A stretch of 48,884 nt of DNA, taken from JBDTNQ01 sp039933635. GTDB lineage: Bacteria > Acidobacteriota > Vicinamibacteria > Vicinamibacterales > SCN-69-37. The notes beneath the pieces are model-generated. The model ran no database searches and was not told the DNA's origin. It was given only the letters and a program-made list of their open reading frames with translations. This document shows, in pieces, positions 22,652-31,597 of the stretch. The position numbers were made by a program, and so were the translations under genes. The stretch spans positions 1 to 48,884 of the forward strand of contig JBDTNQ010000018.1 in NCBI GenBank assembly GCA_039933635.1, given 5' to 3'. Numbering within the stretch: position 1 is the stretch's first letter; each line of letters starts with the position of its first letter.

Positions 22652-24097
22652 ATGCCGCAACAGCCACAGGTCGTGCAGGTCGTGACGGGACGCACCATGG
22701 CGGAGATCCGCCGTGGCCGCGATGCCGCCGTGGCCGATCTGATCGAGTTGCGTCTCGACGGCGTCGCCGACCTTGACGTCGCCGCCGCGCTGTCCGGCCG
22801 CCACCTGCCCGTCATCGTCACCTGCCGCGCCAGCTGGGAAGGCGGCGCGTTCGATGGCAGTGAGGAAGAACGCTTCGCGGTGCTGTCGCGCGCCGTGGCG
22901 CTGGGCGCCGAGTTCGTTGACGTCGAGTGGAAGGCCGATCGCCGCCACTTCGTGGTCTCCGGCCGCACGCAGCTCGTGCTGTCGCATCACGACTTCGAGG
23001 GCACGCCTGCTGATCTGGCCGGCCGCGTGCGCGCCATGCGCGCCGAGCGTCCGGACATCCTGAAGATCGCGGCGACGCCCACGCGCCTCCGCGATCTCGT
23101 GGCCATCCGCGACGCAATGGCGTTCAATGAGCCCCACGTCGCCATCGCGATGGGCTTTCTCGGTCACATCTCCCGTTCGTGCCCGGCGGCATTTGGATCC
23201 TGCTGGACGTTTGCCGGGACGAATGCGCCCGGCCAGCTGGGTGCGGACGATCTGCGGCGCGTGTATCGCGTCGCCTCGCAGTCGTCGGCGACGACCATCT
23301 ACGGCGTCGCGGGGCAACCGCTGGGCCACTCCGCGTCACCGGCCATGCACAACGCGATGCTGGGTGCGCGCGGTCTGGACGCGGTCTATGTGCCGTTCGA
23401 AACCGCGGATGCGGCCGAACTGCTCGACGTGGCGCAGGCGTTCGACGTCTGCGGGCTCAGCGTGACGGCGCCGCTCAAGGAATCCGCCTTCGCCGCCGTG
23501 CCGTCTTTCGACGATCTCTCGCGTGAGATCGGCGCGCTGAACACGTTACGGCGTTCCGACGCCGGATGGGACGGCCGCAACTTCGATATGGCTGGCCTGC
23601 TGGCGCCGCTCGATGCGCGCGGTCTCGATCTGCGTGGCCGGCGCGTCGTGGTACTGGGCGCGGGCGGGGCGGCGCGCATGGCGGTGCGCGCACTGCAGTC
23701 TCGCGGCGCCCTGGTCGAAATCGCGGCGCGACGCATCGATCGCGGCGAAACCGTGGCGCGGGAACTCGGCGCGGTCGCGGCGGTGTGGCCGCCGTTGATC
23801 GGCTGGGACCTCCTCGTGAACACGACACCGGCCGGCACGTCGCCGAACGTGGACGAGTCTCCTCTGGAACGCGAGGCCGTTCAGGGGCGGATGGTCTACG
23901 ACCTCATCTACAACCCCGAGGAGACGACGCTGCTCCGCTGGGCGAGACAAGCCGGCGCGGAGACCATTGGGGGCCTCGAGATGCTGGTGGGACAGGCCTG
24001 TCTGCAGTTCGAGTGGTGGACCGGACATCGTGCCGATCCGCAGGTCATGACCGAGGCCGCACGCCGATTCATCGGCCAAGCCCAGAGACATGTATGA
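22652..24097 (+). CDS. aroDE: bifunctional 3-dehydroquinate dehydratase (type I) / shikimate dehydrogenase
   Basis: A 481-aa fusion catalysing two consecutive shikimate-pathway steps. Residues 1-215 are a type I dehydratase: ELRLDGVADLD, the catalytic His in SHHDFEGTP and the Schiff-base Lys in DILKIAATP. Residues about 220-481 are shikimate dehydrogenase: GQPLGHSASPAMHNAM (shikimate Ser residues), VTAPLKE with the catalytic Lys, NFDMAG with its Asp partner, and the NADP loop GAGGAARMA. Similar fusions are known in plants and some bacteria. ATG 22652 has GAAAG seven bases before it; TTG 22649 is the alternative. It is the first structural gene behind the attenuator and overlaps trpE by 4 bases. 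Confidence 0.93.
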   Translation: MPQQPQVVQVVTGRTMAEIRRGRDAAVADLIELRLDGVADLDVAAALSGRHLPVIVTCRASWEGGAFDGSEEERFAVLSRAVALGAEFVDVEWKADRRHFVVSGRTQLVLSHHDFEGTPADLAGRVRAMRAERPDILKIAATPTRLRDLVAIRDAMAFNEPHVAIAMGFLGHISRSCPAAFGSCWTFAGTNAPGQLGADDLRRVYRVASQSSATTIYGVAGQPLGHSASPAMHNAMLGARGLDAVYVPFETADAAELLDVAQAFDVCGLSVTAPLKESAFAAVPSFDDLSREIGALNTLRRSDAGWDGRNFDMAGLLAPLDARGLDLRGRRVVVLGAGGAARMAVRALQSRGALVEIAARRIDRGETVARELGAVAAVWPPLIGWDLLVNTTPAGTSPNVDESPLEREAVQGRMVYDLIYNPEETTLLRWARQAGAETIGGLEMLVGQACLQFEWWTGHRADPQVMTEAARRFIGQAQRHV

Positions 24098-25563
24098 CGC
24101 AGACGACGTTTGAAGACTTCGTGGAGTTGGCCGGTCGCAGCACCTTCGTTCCGGTGTGCCGGGAGATCATGGCCGACCTGCTGACGCCGGTATCGGCCTT
24201 CCTGAAGATCGCGGAGCACTCTGACTACGCGTTCCTGCTCGAAAGCGTGGAAGGGGGCGAGCAGGTGGCGCGCTACTCGTTCCTCGGCAAGGATCCGTTT
24301 CTGGTCGTGCGCGGCCGCAACGGACACACGATGATCGAGCAATCCGGCGCGGCCGTCGAACGGCCGGAGCCATTCCTCGAGGTGCTGCGCGGCCTGATGG
24401 CCGAATTTCAAGCCCCCATCGTCCCGGGCCTGCCGCGCTTTACGGGCGGCGCGGTCGGGTACCTCGACTACGACGCCGCCGAGTGGTTCGAGCCGGCCGT
24501 GAAGCTCCACAAGCCGCGCGCCGATCGCGATCAGGCGGCGTTCATGGTGTTCGACACCATCCTCGCGTTCGATCACGTCAAGCACCGGATCCTCGCGATC
24601 TCGAACGCGCGTCTGCGGCAGGGCGAGGACCTGCGGACGGCGTACGACTTCGCCTGCGCCAAGATCGAGTTTCTCGAACGCGAGCTCGACCGTAGCCTGT
24701 CGAAACCGGCGCGTACCGAGTCGGCCCCCTTGACGGTGACCTCGAATCAGACGCGCGAAGACTTCGAGCAGGCGGTTCGCAAGATTCAGGACGACATCAC
24801 GGCCGGCGAGGTCTATCAGGCGGTGTTGTCGCAACGGTTCGAAGCGGACACCACGGCGTCGCCGTTCGACGTGTATCGCGCGCTGCGCCACATCAACCCG
24901 TCGCCGTACATGTATTTCATCCGCATCGGCCGCGATGCCATCGTGGGTGCGTCACCGGAGATGCTGGTGCGCGTCGAAGGCACGCAGTTGCAGACGCATC
25001 CCATCGCGGGCACGCGCCGGCGCGGCGCGACGCCGGCCGAGGATGAGCAGTTGGCCGAGGAACTGCTGGCCAACGAGAAGGAACGCGCCGAGCACGTGAT
25101 GCTCGTGGATCTCGGGCGGAACGACATCGGCCGCGTGGCTTCGGTCGGATCGGTGCGCGTGCCGCAATACATGACGGTGGAGCGCTATTCACACGTCATG
25201 CACCTCGTCTCGCGTGTGGAGGGCACGCTGGCCCCGGGAGCGGATCGACTCGACGCGCTCGTGGCGACGTTTCCGGCCGGCACGCTGACGGGTGCGCCAA
25301 AGATTCGCGCGATGCAGATCGTCGGCGCGCTCGAACCGACGCGGCGTGGACTCTACGGTGGCGCCGTCGGGTACCTGGACTTCGCCGGCAATCTCGACTT
25401 CTGCATCGCCATCCGGACGATCGCGATGCGTGATGGTCACGCCGAGGCGCAGGCCGGTGCCGGAATCGTTGCCGACTCCGTCCCGTCAGCGGAGTTTCAG
25501 GAAACGCTCGACAAGTCCCGCGCGCTCATTCAGGCGCTCGAGATGGCGAACCGGGGGTTATAG
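24094..25563 (+). CDS. trpE: anthranilate synthase component I
   Basis: A 489-aa chorismate-binding enzyme that makes anthranilate from chorismate with the TrpG amidotransferase. The tryptophan feedback site motif LLES is at about residues 49-52, with NPSPYMYF completing the Trp pocket. The catalytic core shows PIAGTRRRG, NEKERAEHVMLVDLGRND, the substrate-binding FPAGTLTGAPKIRAM and GAGIVADS. Both enzyme-level feedback inhibition and leader attenuation are therefore expected. The start ATG overlaps the aroDE stop (ATGA). It is followed by the only large gap inside the aro-trp genes. Confidence 0.96.
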   Translation: MTQTTFEDFVELAGRSTFVPVCREIMADLLTPVSAFLKIAEHSDYAFLLESVEGGEQVARYSFLGKDPFLVVRGRNGHTMIEQSGAAVERPEPFLEVLRGLMAEFQAPIVPGLPRFTGGAVGYLDYDAAEWFEPAVKLHKPRADRDQAAFMVFDTILAFDHVKHRILAISNARLRQGEDLRTAYDFACAKIEFLERELDRSLSKPARTESAPLTVTSNQTREDFEQAVRKIQDDITAGEVYQAVLSQRFEADTTASPFDVYRALRHINPSPYMYFIRIGRDAIVGASPEMLVRVEGTQLQTHPIAGTRRRGATPAEDEQLAEELLANEKERAEHVMLVDLGRNDIGRVASVGSVRVPQYMTVERYSHVMHLVSRVEGTLAPGADRLDALVATFPAGTLTGAPKIRAMQIVGALEPTRRGLYGGAVGYLDFAGNLDFCIAIRTIAMRDGHAEAQAGAGIVADSVPSAEFQETLDKSRALIQALEMANRGL

Positions 25564-25611
25564 GGGACCAGGGGACCAGGGGACCAAGGGACCAGGGGAC
25601 CAAGGGACCAG
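25563..25611 (+). repeat. 8-bp tandem repeat GGGACCAG/A, six units
   Basis: GGGACCA recurs six times with an exact 8-base spacing (the A of GGGACC is at 25567, 25575, 25583, 25591, 25599 and 25607). It begins at the last base of the trpE stop codon and continues into G-rich sequence to about 25640. The unit count may vary by slippage. Only this array and a palindromic element separate trpE from trpG. Confidence 0.9.
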
Positions 25612-25637
25612 GGGGTAGGGGCCAGGGAACGGGGTCG

Positions 25638-25667
25638 GTGGAGCCCTGGACCTTCAGGTCCAGGGCT
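25638..25667. repeat. palindromic intergenic element, copy D
   Basis: AGCCCTGGACC-TTCA-GGTCCAGGGCT is an 11-bp perfect stem preceded by GTGG, the best-formed copy in the window. It lies between two co-directional genes, 28 bases before trpG, so as RNA it would form a hairpin inside the operon transcript and might modulate read-through or mRNA processing. Confidence 0.85.
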
Positions 25668-25694
25668 GTTTGAGAGTCGAGGCGGAGAGAAGCA

Positions 25695-26264
25695 ATGGTT
25701 CTGTTGATCGACAACTACGATTCGTTCACGTGGAACCTGGCGCACCGGCTGGGTGAGCTGGGAGCTGAGGTGCGCGTGGTCCGGAACGACGCCATCACTG
25801 TCGACGAAATCGAGCGTAACCTGCCCGAGCGCCTCGTCATTTCGCCCGGGCCCGGACGGCCGGAGACGGCCGGCGTGACCGTGGAAGCGTTGCGCCGGTT
25901 TTCTGGTCGCCTGCCTGTGCTGGGCGTCTGCCTGGGCCATCAGGCGCTGGCGGTTGCGTTCGGAGGCCGCGTCGATCGCGCGTCGACGCCGATGCACGGC
26001 AAGGTCTCGCACGTCACGCACGGCGGCACGCATTTGTTTGCGGGCGTGTCGAGTCCCTTCGACGCGGGGCGCTACCATTCGCTGGTGATTGCGAAGGACG
26101 CCGTGCCCAAGGAATTCGTCGTCACCGCGGAAGTCGAGGGCGACGGCACGATCATGGGCGTGCGGCACGAGCATCATCCGACCTTTGGTGTGCAGTTTCA
26201 TCCCGAGTCGGTGCTCACCACGGTGGGCCATCAGATTTTGCGGAATTTCCTCGAGGTAGGGTGA
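25695..26264 (+). CDS. trpG: anthranilate synthase component II (glutamine amidotransferase)
   Basis: A class I glutamine amidotransferase (189 aa) that supplies ammonia to TrpE. It opens with LLIDNYDSFTWNL. SPGPGRPE forms the oxyanion region, GVCLGHQ carries the nucleophilic Cys (about residue 79), and QFHPES carries the catalytic His and Glu. It may also serve folate (PabA) if no second copy exists. GGAGAG sits 6-7 bases before ATG 25695, which makes it independently translatable despite the gap from trpE. Confidence 0.95.
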   Translation: MVLLIDNYDSFTWNLAHRLGELGAEVRVVRNDAITVDEIERNLPERLVISPGPGRPETAGVTVEALRRFSGRLPVLGVCLGHQALAVAFGGRVDRASTPMHGKVSHVTHGGTHLFAGVSSPFDAGRYHSLVIAKDAVPKEFVVTAEVEGDGTIMGVRHEHHPTFGVQFHPESVLTTVGHQILRNFLEVG

Positions 26265-26265
26265 G

Positions 26266-27276
26266 ATGTTCCCGGCCCTCCTCGAACAGCTGCGGCGGCA
26301 CGAAGACCTGACGAGCGAGCAGGCCGCGGACGTGATGGGCGTGATCATGGACGGGCAGGCGCTGCCCAGTCAGATTGCCGCGCTGTTGATGGCGCTGGCG
26401 CTCAAAGGGGAGCGGCCCACCGAGCTCGCGGGGTTCGCGCGGGCCATGCGGGCGCGCGCAGTGCGGCTCGACGAAGACCTGAACGACGTCTTCGACACGT
26501 GCGGCACGGGTGGTGACGGGACGCACACGTTCAACGTGTCGACGGCGGCGGCAATCGTGCTGGCGGGAGCCGGCGTACGCGTCGCCAAACACGGCAACCG
26601 CGCCGTCTCGAGCCGCGCGGGCAGCGCGGATGTGTTCGAGGCGCTCGGCGTGAATCTCGAGGCGTCGGGTGCGTGCGTGCTCGAGGCGCTACGCGAAGCC
26701 GGCCTCGCGTTCTTCTTCGCGCCGCAATGGCATCCCTCGATGCGTCATGCCGGCCCCGTCCGCCGCGAACTCGGCGTGCGCACCGCATTCAATCTCCTCG
26801 GGCCGCTCACGAACCCTGCTGGCGCGCGGCGCCAGATCGTGGGCGTGTCGCGCCCGGAACACACGGAACTCGTCGCGCGGACGCTCGGTGTGCTCGGCAC
26901 CGAGCGCGCCTGGGTCGTCCATGGGGCCGGCGGACTGGATGAGCTCTCCACACTTGGACACACGAAGGTATCGGAGCTCCGCAACGGCGCCGTGAACACC
27001 TTCTACGTCCACCCGGCCGACCTCGGCCTGCGGCAGGCGACGCTGGCGGAACTCGCGGGCGGTACCGCGGCCGAGAACGCGGACCTCGTCCGTCGCCTGC
27101 TGGATGGCGAGCCCGGCGCCCGTCGCGACATCGTGCTGCTGAACGCCGCAGCGGCGTTGCTTGTCGCAGGTGTGGCCGACACGCTGGCCGACGGCCTCAC
27201 CGGGGCGCAGGCCAGCCTCGACAGCGGACGCGCGCGGATCGCGATCGATCGACTGCGGAGCATCTGCGCGTCATGA
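26266..27276 (+). CDS. trpD: anthranilate phosphoribosyltransferase
   Basis: Transfers the phosphoribosyl group of PRPP to anthranilate. The 336-aa enzyme has the PRPP-binding CGTGGDG (about residues 84-90), NVSTAAA, the anthranilate/PRPP loop KHGNRAVSS, and the metal Asp-Glu pair in GGLDELS. It starts one base after the trpG stop and overlaps trpC by 4 bases. Length is typical. Confidence 0.96.
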   Translation: MFPALLEQLRRHEDLTSEQAADVMGVIMDGQALPSQIAALLMALALKGERPTELAGFARAMRARAVRLDEDLNDVFDTCGTGGDGTHTFNVSTAAAIVLAGAGVRVAKHGNRAVSSRAGSADVFEALGVNLEASGACVLEALREAGLAFFFAPQWHPSMRHAGPVRRELGVRTAFNLLGPLTNPAGARRQIVGVSRPEHTELVARTLGVLGTERAWVVHGAGGLDELSTLGHTKVSELRNGAVNTFYVHPADLGLRQATLAELAGGTAAENADLVRRLLDGEPGARRDIVLLNAAAALLVAGVADTLADGLTGAQASLDSGRARIAIDRLRSICAS

Positions 27277-28076
27277 GCGCCAATCTGCTCCAGGCTGTCG
27301 TGGCTGCGTCGCGGCGATCGGCGGACGAACGCGAGCGGCTGGCGCCGCGTGCCATACTCGAACGCCGGGCCGGCGATCGCCGGCCGGCTGGCGCCGCTTT
27401 TCGCGCGTCCCTGGCTCGCGCCGGCGTGCGGATCATCGCGGAGTGCAAGCGCCGGTCCCCGTCCAAAGGCGTGCTGCGCACGGCATACGATCCCGCGGAG
27501 ATCGCGCGCAGCTACGAAACAGCCGGTGCCGCCGCGATCTCCGTACTCACAGAGTCCACGTTCTTCGATGGCGCGCTCGACCACTTGCGACAGGTCCGTG
27601 CGACCGTCGAGATTCCGATCCTCCGCAAGGACTTCATCGTCACGGACTATCAGATGGCCGAGGCGGCGGCCTGTGGTGCCGACGCGGTCTTGCTGATCGT
27701 GGCGGCGCTGGACGATCGATCGCTGGCGCGGCTCCAGACTCTTGCAACCGACCTGGGGCTCGCAGCGCTCGTCGAAGTGCACGATCGTGCCGAACTGGAT
27801 CGCGCCCTCGCGGCCGGGGCCGCCATCATCGGCGTCAATAGTCGTGACCTCCGGACGCTCGCGGTGAACCTGGCGACGTTCGACGAGCTCGGTCCGGCCA
27901 TTCCGCGCGACGTCGTCGCCGTCGCTGAGAGCGGCCTTCGGACACCGGAAGACCTTCAACGGCTGAAGGCCATCCGCTACGACGCATTCCTCATCGGGGA
28001 GCGATTCATGACGATGGCCGATCCGGGCGAGGGCCTGCACGCGCTCATCGAGACGGTCGCGAAGGAGCACACGTGA
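27273..28076 (+). CDS. trpC: indole-3-glycerol phosphate synthase
   Basis: A TIM-barrel enzyme (267 aa) that ring-closes carboxyphenylamino-deoxyribulose phosphate to indole glycerol phosphate. Family residues are in order: IIAECKRRSPSKG (Glu and Lys catalytic), VLTESTFFDG, ILRKDFIV (catalytic Lys), GVNSRDLRTL and VAESGL with the phosphate-binding end. ATGA overlap with trpD; GTGA overlap with trpF. Confidence 0.96.
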   Translation: MSANLLQAVVAASRRSADERERLAPRAILERRAGDRRPAGAAFRASLARAGVRIIAECKRRSPSKGVLRTAYDPAEIARSYETAGAAAISVLTESTFFDGALDHLRQVRATVEIPILRKDFIVTDYQMAEAAACGADAVLLIVAALDDRSLARLQTLATDLGLAALVEVHDRAELDRALAAGAAIIGVNSRDLRTLAVNLATFDELGPAIPRDVVAVAESGLRTPEDLQRLKAIRYDAFLIGERFMTMADPGEGLHALIETVAKEHT

Positions 28077-28702
28077 TTCGCGTCAAGATTTGTGGCATCA
28101 CGCGGTTCGAGGATGCCGAACTGGCGATTGACCTCGGCGCGGACGCGGTCGGCTTCATCTGCTGGCCCGACAGTCCGCGCGCGATCGCGGCGGATCGAAT
28201 CGCGTCGATCTCGAAGCGCCTGCCGCCCTTCGTGACGCGCGTCGGCGTCTTCGTCAACGCGGCGCCCGCCGAGGTCCGTGCCATGGTGGCGGCTGCGGGA
28301 CTCGACGCGGTCCAGCTGCACGGTGACGAGGCCGTCGAGGATTTCGGTGACGTCGGTGCGCGGATTCTGCGTGCAATGTCGGTCGAAGACGACGACGCGC
28401 TGGAACTGGCGGCGCGCCTGCCGGCACACGTGATGCCGCTCGTTGACGCCGCCGATCGCACGCGCCGCGGCGGTACGGGGCAGCTCGCGGATTGGGATCG
28501 TGCCTATGCGCTGGCCGGCCAGCGCCCGATCATCCTGGCTGGCGGACTCACGGCGGAGAACGTCTCCGAGGCCGTGCGTCGCGTCGGCCCATGGGGCATC
28601 GACGTATCGTCTGGCGTCGAAGACGCACCCGGCATCAAGAACGCAGATCGGCTGCGGGCCCTGTTCGACGAAGTGGCCCGGCTCCGAGCGGAGGGACTGT
28701 GA
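28073..28702 (+). CDS. trpF: phosphoribosylanthranilate isomerase
   Basis: The Amadori isomerase of tryptophan synthesis (209 aa TIM barrel). VKICGITRFEDA holds the catalytic Cys, VQLHGDE follows, and ILAGGLTAENV with the Asp in GIDVSSGVE closes the active site and phosphate site. The start is GTG 28073 overlapping the trpC stop. It is a separate gene here, not fused to trpC as in Escherichia coli. Confidence 0.95.
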   Translation: MIRVKICGITRFEDAELAIDLGADAVGFICWPDSPRAIAADRIASISKRLPPFVTRVGVFVNAAPAEVRAMVAAAGLDAVQLHGDEAVEDFGDVGARILRAMSVEDDDALELAARLPAHVMPLVDAADRTRRGGTGQLADWDRAYALAGQRPIILAGGLTAENVSEAVRRVGPWGIDVSSGVEDAPGIKNADRLRALFDEVARLRAEGL

Positions 28703-29949
28703 CGACGACATCGGAAACGCCCGGCCCCCGGTTCGGTCATCGGGATCCGGACGCGCGAGGGTATTTCGGCGAGTTCGGCGGACGATTCGTGCCGGAGACG
28801 CTGATGGCGCCCGTGGACGAGCTGACGGCGGCTTACTTCTCGGCCCGCGCGGATCCCGCGTTCCAGCGGGAGCTGCGCGATCTCTTCACCAACTACGTCG
28901 GCCGCCCGACACCGCTGTATGAGGCGCATCGCGCCACGCAGGGCACGGGCGTCCGGTTGTTCTTCAAGCGCGAGGACCTCGCACACACCGGCGCGCACAA
29001 AATCAACAACGCGCTCGGACAGGGACTCCTGGCCCGGCGCATGGGCAAGCGGCGCATTGTCGCCGAAACGGGCGCGGGCCAGCACGGCGTGGCTACGGCG
29101 ACCGCGTGCGCGTTGCTGGGCCTGGAGTGCGTGGTCTACATGGGCGCCGAGGACATGGCCCGACAGGCGCTGAACGTCTTTCGCATGCGCTTGCTCGGCG
29201 CGACGGTGACGCAAGTCGATTCCGGCAGCCGAACGTTGAAAGACGCGATCAACGAAGCGATGCGTGACTGGGTCGCGAATGTGGAGTCGACGTACTACTC
29301 GCTCGGCTCGGCCCTCGGGCCGCATCCGTATCCGCTGATGGTGCGCGAATTTCAGTCGGTCATCGGACAGGAGGCGCGAGACCAGATCCTGAATCAGGCC
29401 GGACGGCTGCCGGATCTCGTGGTCGCGTGTGTCGGCGGCGGCAGCAACGCGATGGGTCTCTTCGATGCGTTCGTCGATGATCCGAGCGTGAAGTTGATGG
29501 GCGTTGAGGCCGGTGGCCGAGGAATCACGCCGGGCGGACATGCCGCACGGTTTGCCGGTGGAGTCGCGGGGGTCCTTCACGGCACTCGGAGTCTGCTCCT
29601 GCAGGACGACGACGGAAACGTCCTGCCGACCCATTCGGTCTCGGCCGGCCTCGACTATCCCTCGATCGGTCCCGAACACGCCTGGCTCGCGTCGATCGGT
29701 CGCAGCGAGTACGACTGGATCGATGACGATGCCGCGCTGCAGGGATTCGAGTGGCTGGCGCGGGCCGAAGGGTTGCTGCCCGCGCTCGAGTCGGCGCACG
29801 CCGTGGCCTGGATTCAGCGGCAGTTGCCGCGCCTCGCGAAGGGCACGATCGTGATCGTCAACCTGTCCGGACGTGGCGACAAGGATGTCGAGACTGTCCG
29901 GGCTGTGCTGGCGGAACGCGAAAGCCTCGCGGCTGGTGGACGGCAGTGA
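28699..29949 (+). CDS. trpB: tryptophan synthase beta chain
   Basis: The PLP enzyme (416 aa) that joins indole and serine. GYFGEFGGRFVPETLM is the beta-chain N terminus. HTGAHKINNAL carries the PLP Lys, ETGAGQHGVA binds the substrate carboxylate, and GGGSNAMG binds the PLP phosphate. GTG 28699 overlaps the trpF stop by 4 bases. It contains the TrpB1-type residues for channelling with TrpA, which follows immediately. Confidence 0.96.
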   Translation: MTTTSETPGPRFGHRDPDARGYFGEFGGRFVPETLMAPVDELTAAYFSARADPAFQRELRDLFTNYVGRPTPLYEAHRATQGTGVRLFFKREDLAHTGAHKINNALGQGLLARRMGKRRIVAETGAGQHGVATATACALLGLECVVYMGAEDMARQALNVFRMRLLGATVTQVDSGSRTLKDAINEAMRDWVANVESTYYSLGSALGPHPYPLMVREFQSVIGQEARDQILNQAGRLPDLVVACVGGGSNAMGLFDAFVDDPSVKLMGVEAGGRGITPGGHAARFAGGVAGVLHGTRSLLLQDDDGNVLPTHSVSAGLDYPSIGPEHAWLASIGRSEYDWIDDDAALQGFEWLARAEGLLPALESAHAVAWIQRQLPRLAKGTIVIVNLSGRGDKDVETVRAVLAERESLAAGGRQ

Positions 29950-30737
29950 GCCGGCTGGCGTCGACCTTCGCCGCGCAGACGACCACACGGCTCGTGACGT
30001 ACGTCACGGCCGGGGATCCGGACCTGGCGCGCTCGGGCGAGATTCTGCTGGCACTGGATCGTGCCGGCGCGGACGTCATCGAGGTCGGCGTGCCGTTCTC
30101 GGATCCGATTGCCGACGGTCCCGTGATTCAGCGCGCATCCGAACGCGCGTTGGTGGCCGGTGGCACGCTTGCGACGACGCTCGAGATGGTGCGGGACGTG
30201 CGCGATCGGATCTCCGCGCCGATCGTGCTCTTCACGTACGTCAACCCGGTGACGCGCATGGGCACGGAGACGTTCGTTGGGCGCGCAGCCGAGGCCGGGG
30301 TTGATGGTGTGTTGTTGCTGGACCTGCCGATTGAGGAGGCGTCGGCGATGCGCCACGCGCTCGACGCTCGCGGGATCGACGTCATCTTTCTCGTGAGCCC
30401 GACGACGACCGACGCGCGGCTGGCCGAGGCCGCACGGCTTGGTCGGGGGTTCCTGTACGCCATTTCCAGGCTCGGCGTCACCGGGGCGCGTGATGTGGTG
30501 GCCACATCGGCCGAACCGCTGGTCGCGCGGCTGCGCAAGGTGAGTCAGCTTCCCGTCGCGCTGGGCTTCGGCATTTCTCGCCCCGAACATGTCCGTGAGG
30601 TGATGGGCTACGCGGACGCTGCCGTGGTCGGGAGCGCGCTCGTGCAGGTCATCGCCGATGCCGCGGCAAACGGTGCGGATGTGCCCGCGGCCGTTGAACG
30701 GTTCGTGCGGTGGCTGAAAGGCACGGCGCGGGCGTGA
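29946..30737 (+). CDS. trpA: tryptophan synthase alpha chain
   Basis: Cleaves indole glycerol phosphate and channels indole to TrpB. The 263-aa TIM barrel has the catalytic Glu in IEVGVPFSDP, the Asp in DPIADGPVIQ (alpha-loop 2), LLLDLPIEE, and phosphate-binding GFGIS and VVGSALV near the end. GTG 29946 overlaps the trpB stop by 4 bases. Confidence 0.95.
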   Translation: MSRLASTFAAQTTTRLVTYVTAGDPDLARSGEILLALDRAGADVIEVGVPFSDPIADGPVIQRASERALVAGGTLATTLEMVRDVRDRISAPIVLFTYVNPVTRMGTETFVGRAAEAGVDGVLLLDLPIEEASAMRHALDARGIDVIFLVSPTTTDARLAEAARLGRGFLYAISRLGVTGARDVVATSAEPLVARLRKVSQLPVALGFGISRPEHVREVMGYADAAVVGSALVQVIADAAANGADVPAAVERFVRWLKGTARA

Positions 30738-31582
30738 GCGTTCCCTCTCCATTCCATCGAATCGGTGTCGCCGGTTTGGGCCTGATCGGCGGGTCGGTCG
30801 CCATGGCGGCCCGCGAGCGTTTTCCCGACGTCATCGTGCGGGGGTGCGACGAGGCGCCTCGCTTCGACGCGGCACGGGCGCGCGGCGCGATCAGCGACGG
30901 TGGCTCGGACGTTCGCGCGCTCGCCGACTGCGACCTGATCGTCGTGGCCGTGCCGTTGGCGGCGATGCGCGAGGTCCTCATGGCGATTGCGGAATCCGGA
31001 ACCTCCGCGCTTGTCACCGATGTGGGATCGACGAAACGGCATGTGATGAACATCGCGCGAGGCGCACACGGGCTCCGTTTCATCGGCGGTCATCCGATGG
31101 CCGGCCGCGAACGTCCAGGTCTCGACCAGGCGGATGCCGACCTCTTCGTCGACCGTCCGTGGCTTCTCGTCCAGGGCACCGCGGACGCCGAATCCGACGC
31201 GCGCCTCGAGTCCTTCGTGCGCGCCCTGGGCGCGCGGGCTCGATGGATGGAGGCCGCCGCACACGATCGGGCCGTCGCCTTCGTGAGTCATCTTCCCCAG
31301 ATTCTCGGTGCGGCGCTCATGGCGGCTGCGGACGCGGGCATCGGCGAGGACGGCGTGGGCGTGGCCGGACCGGCCTTCGGCGAAATGACGCGTCTGGCCT
31401 CGTCGCCGCCCGAGATGTGGCACACGGTGCTCGCCGAGAACGCCGATTTCGTGGCCGAGGCGCTCGCGGGTCTGTCGGCGGAACTGCCGACGGTGGCGGA
31501 CCTGCAGTCCGGAACCTGGGTGCGTGACGTCCTGACGCGGGCCGGTTCGGCGCGCGGGCGCTGGCAGCGTAAGGACGGCTGA
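30734..31582 (+). CDS. tyrA: prephenate dehydrogenase
   Basis: An NAD(P)-dependent oxidative decarboxylase of tyrosine synthesis (282 aa). The Rossmann motif GVAGLGLIGGS is at residues 10-20, TDVGSTK is the family segment, and FIGGHPMAGRERPG carries the catalytic His and substrate-binding residues. No chorismate mutase or ACT domain is attached, so tyrosine control may depend on transcription. Coupled to trpA by a GTGA overlap, it falls under the same attenuator. Confidence 0.92.
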   Translation: MSVPSPFHRIGVAGLGLIGGSVAMAARERFPDVIVRGCDEAPRFDAARARGAISDGGSDVRALADCDLIVVAVPLAAMREVLMAIAESGTSALVTDVGSTKRHVMNIARGAHGLRFIGGHPMAGRERPGLDQADADLFVDRPWLLVQGTADAESDARLESFVRALGARARWMEAAAHDRAVAFVSHLPQILGAALMAAADAGIGEDGVGVAGPAFGEMTRLASSPPEMWHTVLAENADFVAEALAGLSAELPTVADLQSGTWVRDVLTRAGSARGRWQRKDG

Positions 31583-31597
31583 GTCACGATAGAGACG

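Noticed and set aside
22467..22652. 61-codon ORF starting GTG 22467 across the leader
   Set aside because: It is out of frame with the Trp-rich leader, runs straight through the terminator and has Cys/His-rich noise composition.
25564..25694. Second attenuator before trpG
   Set aside because: A strong hairpin is present (25642-25667) but there is no T-run and no Trp-rich short ORF; it is better explained as a dispersed palindromic element.
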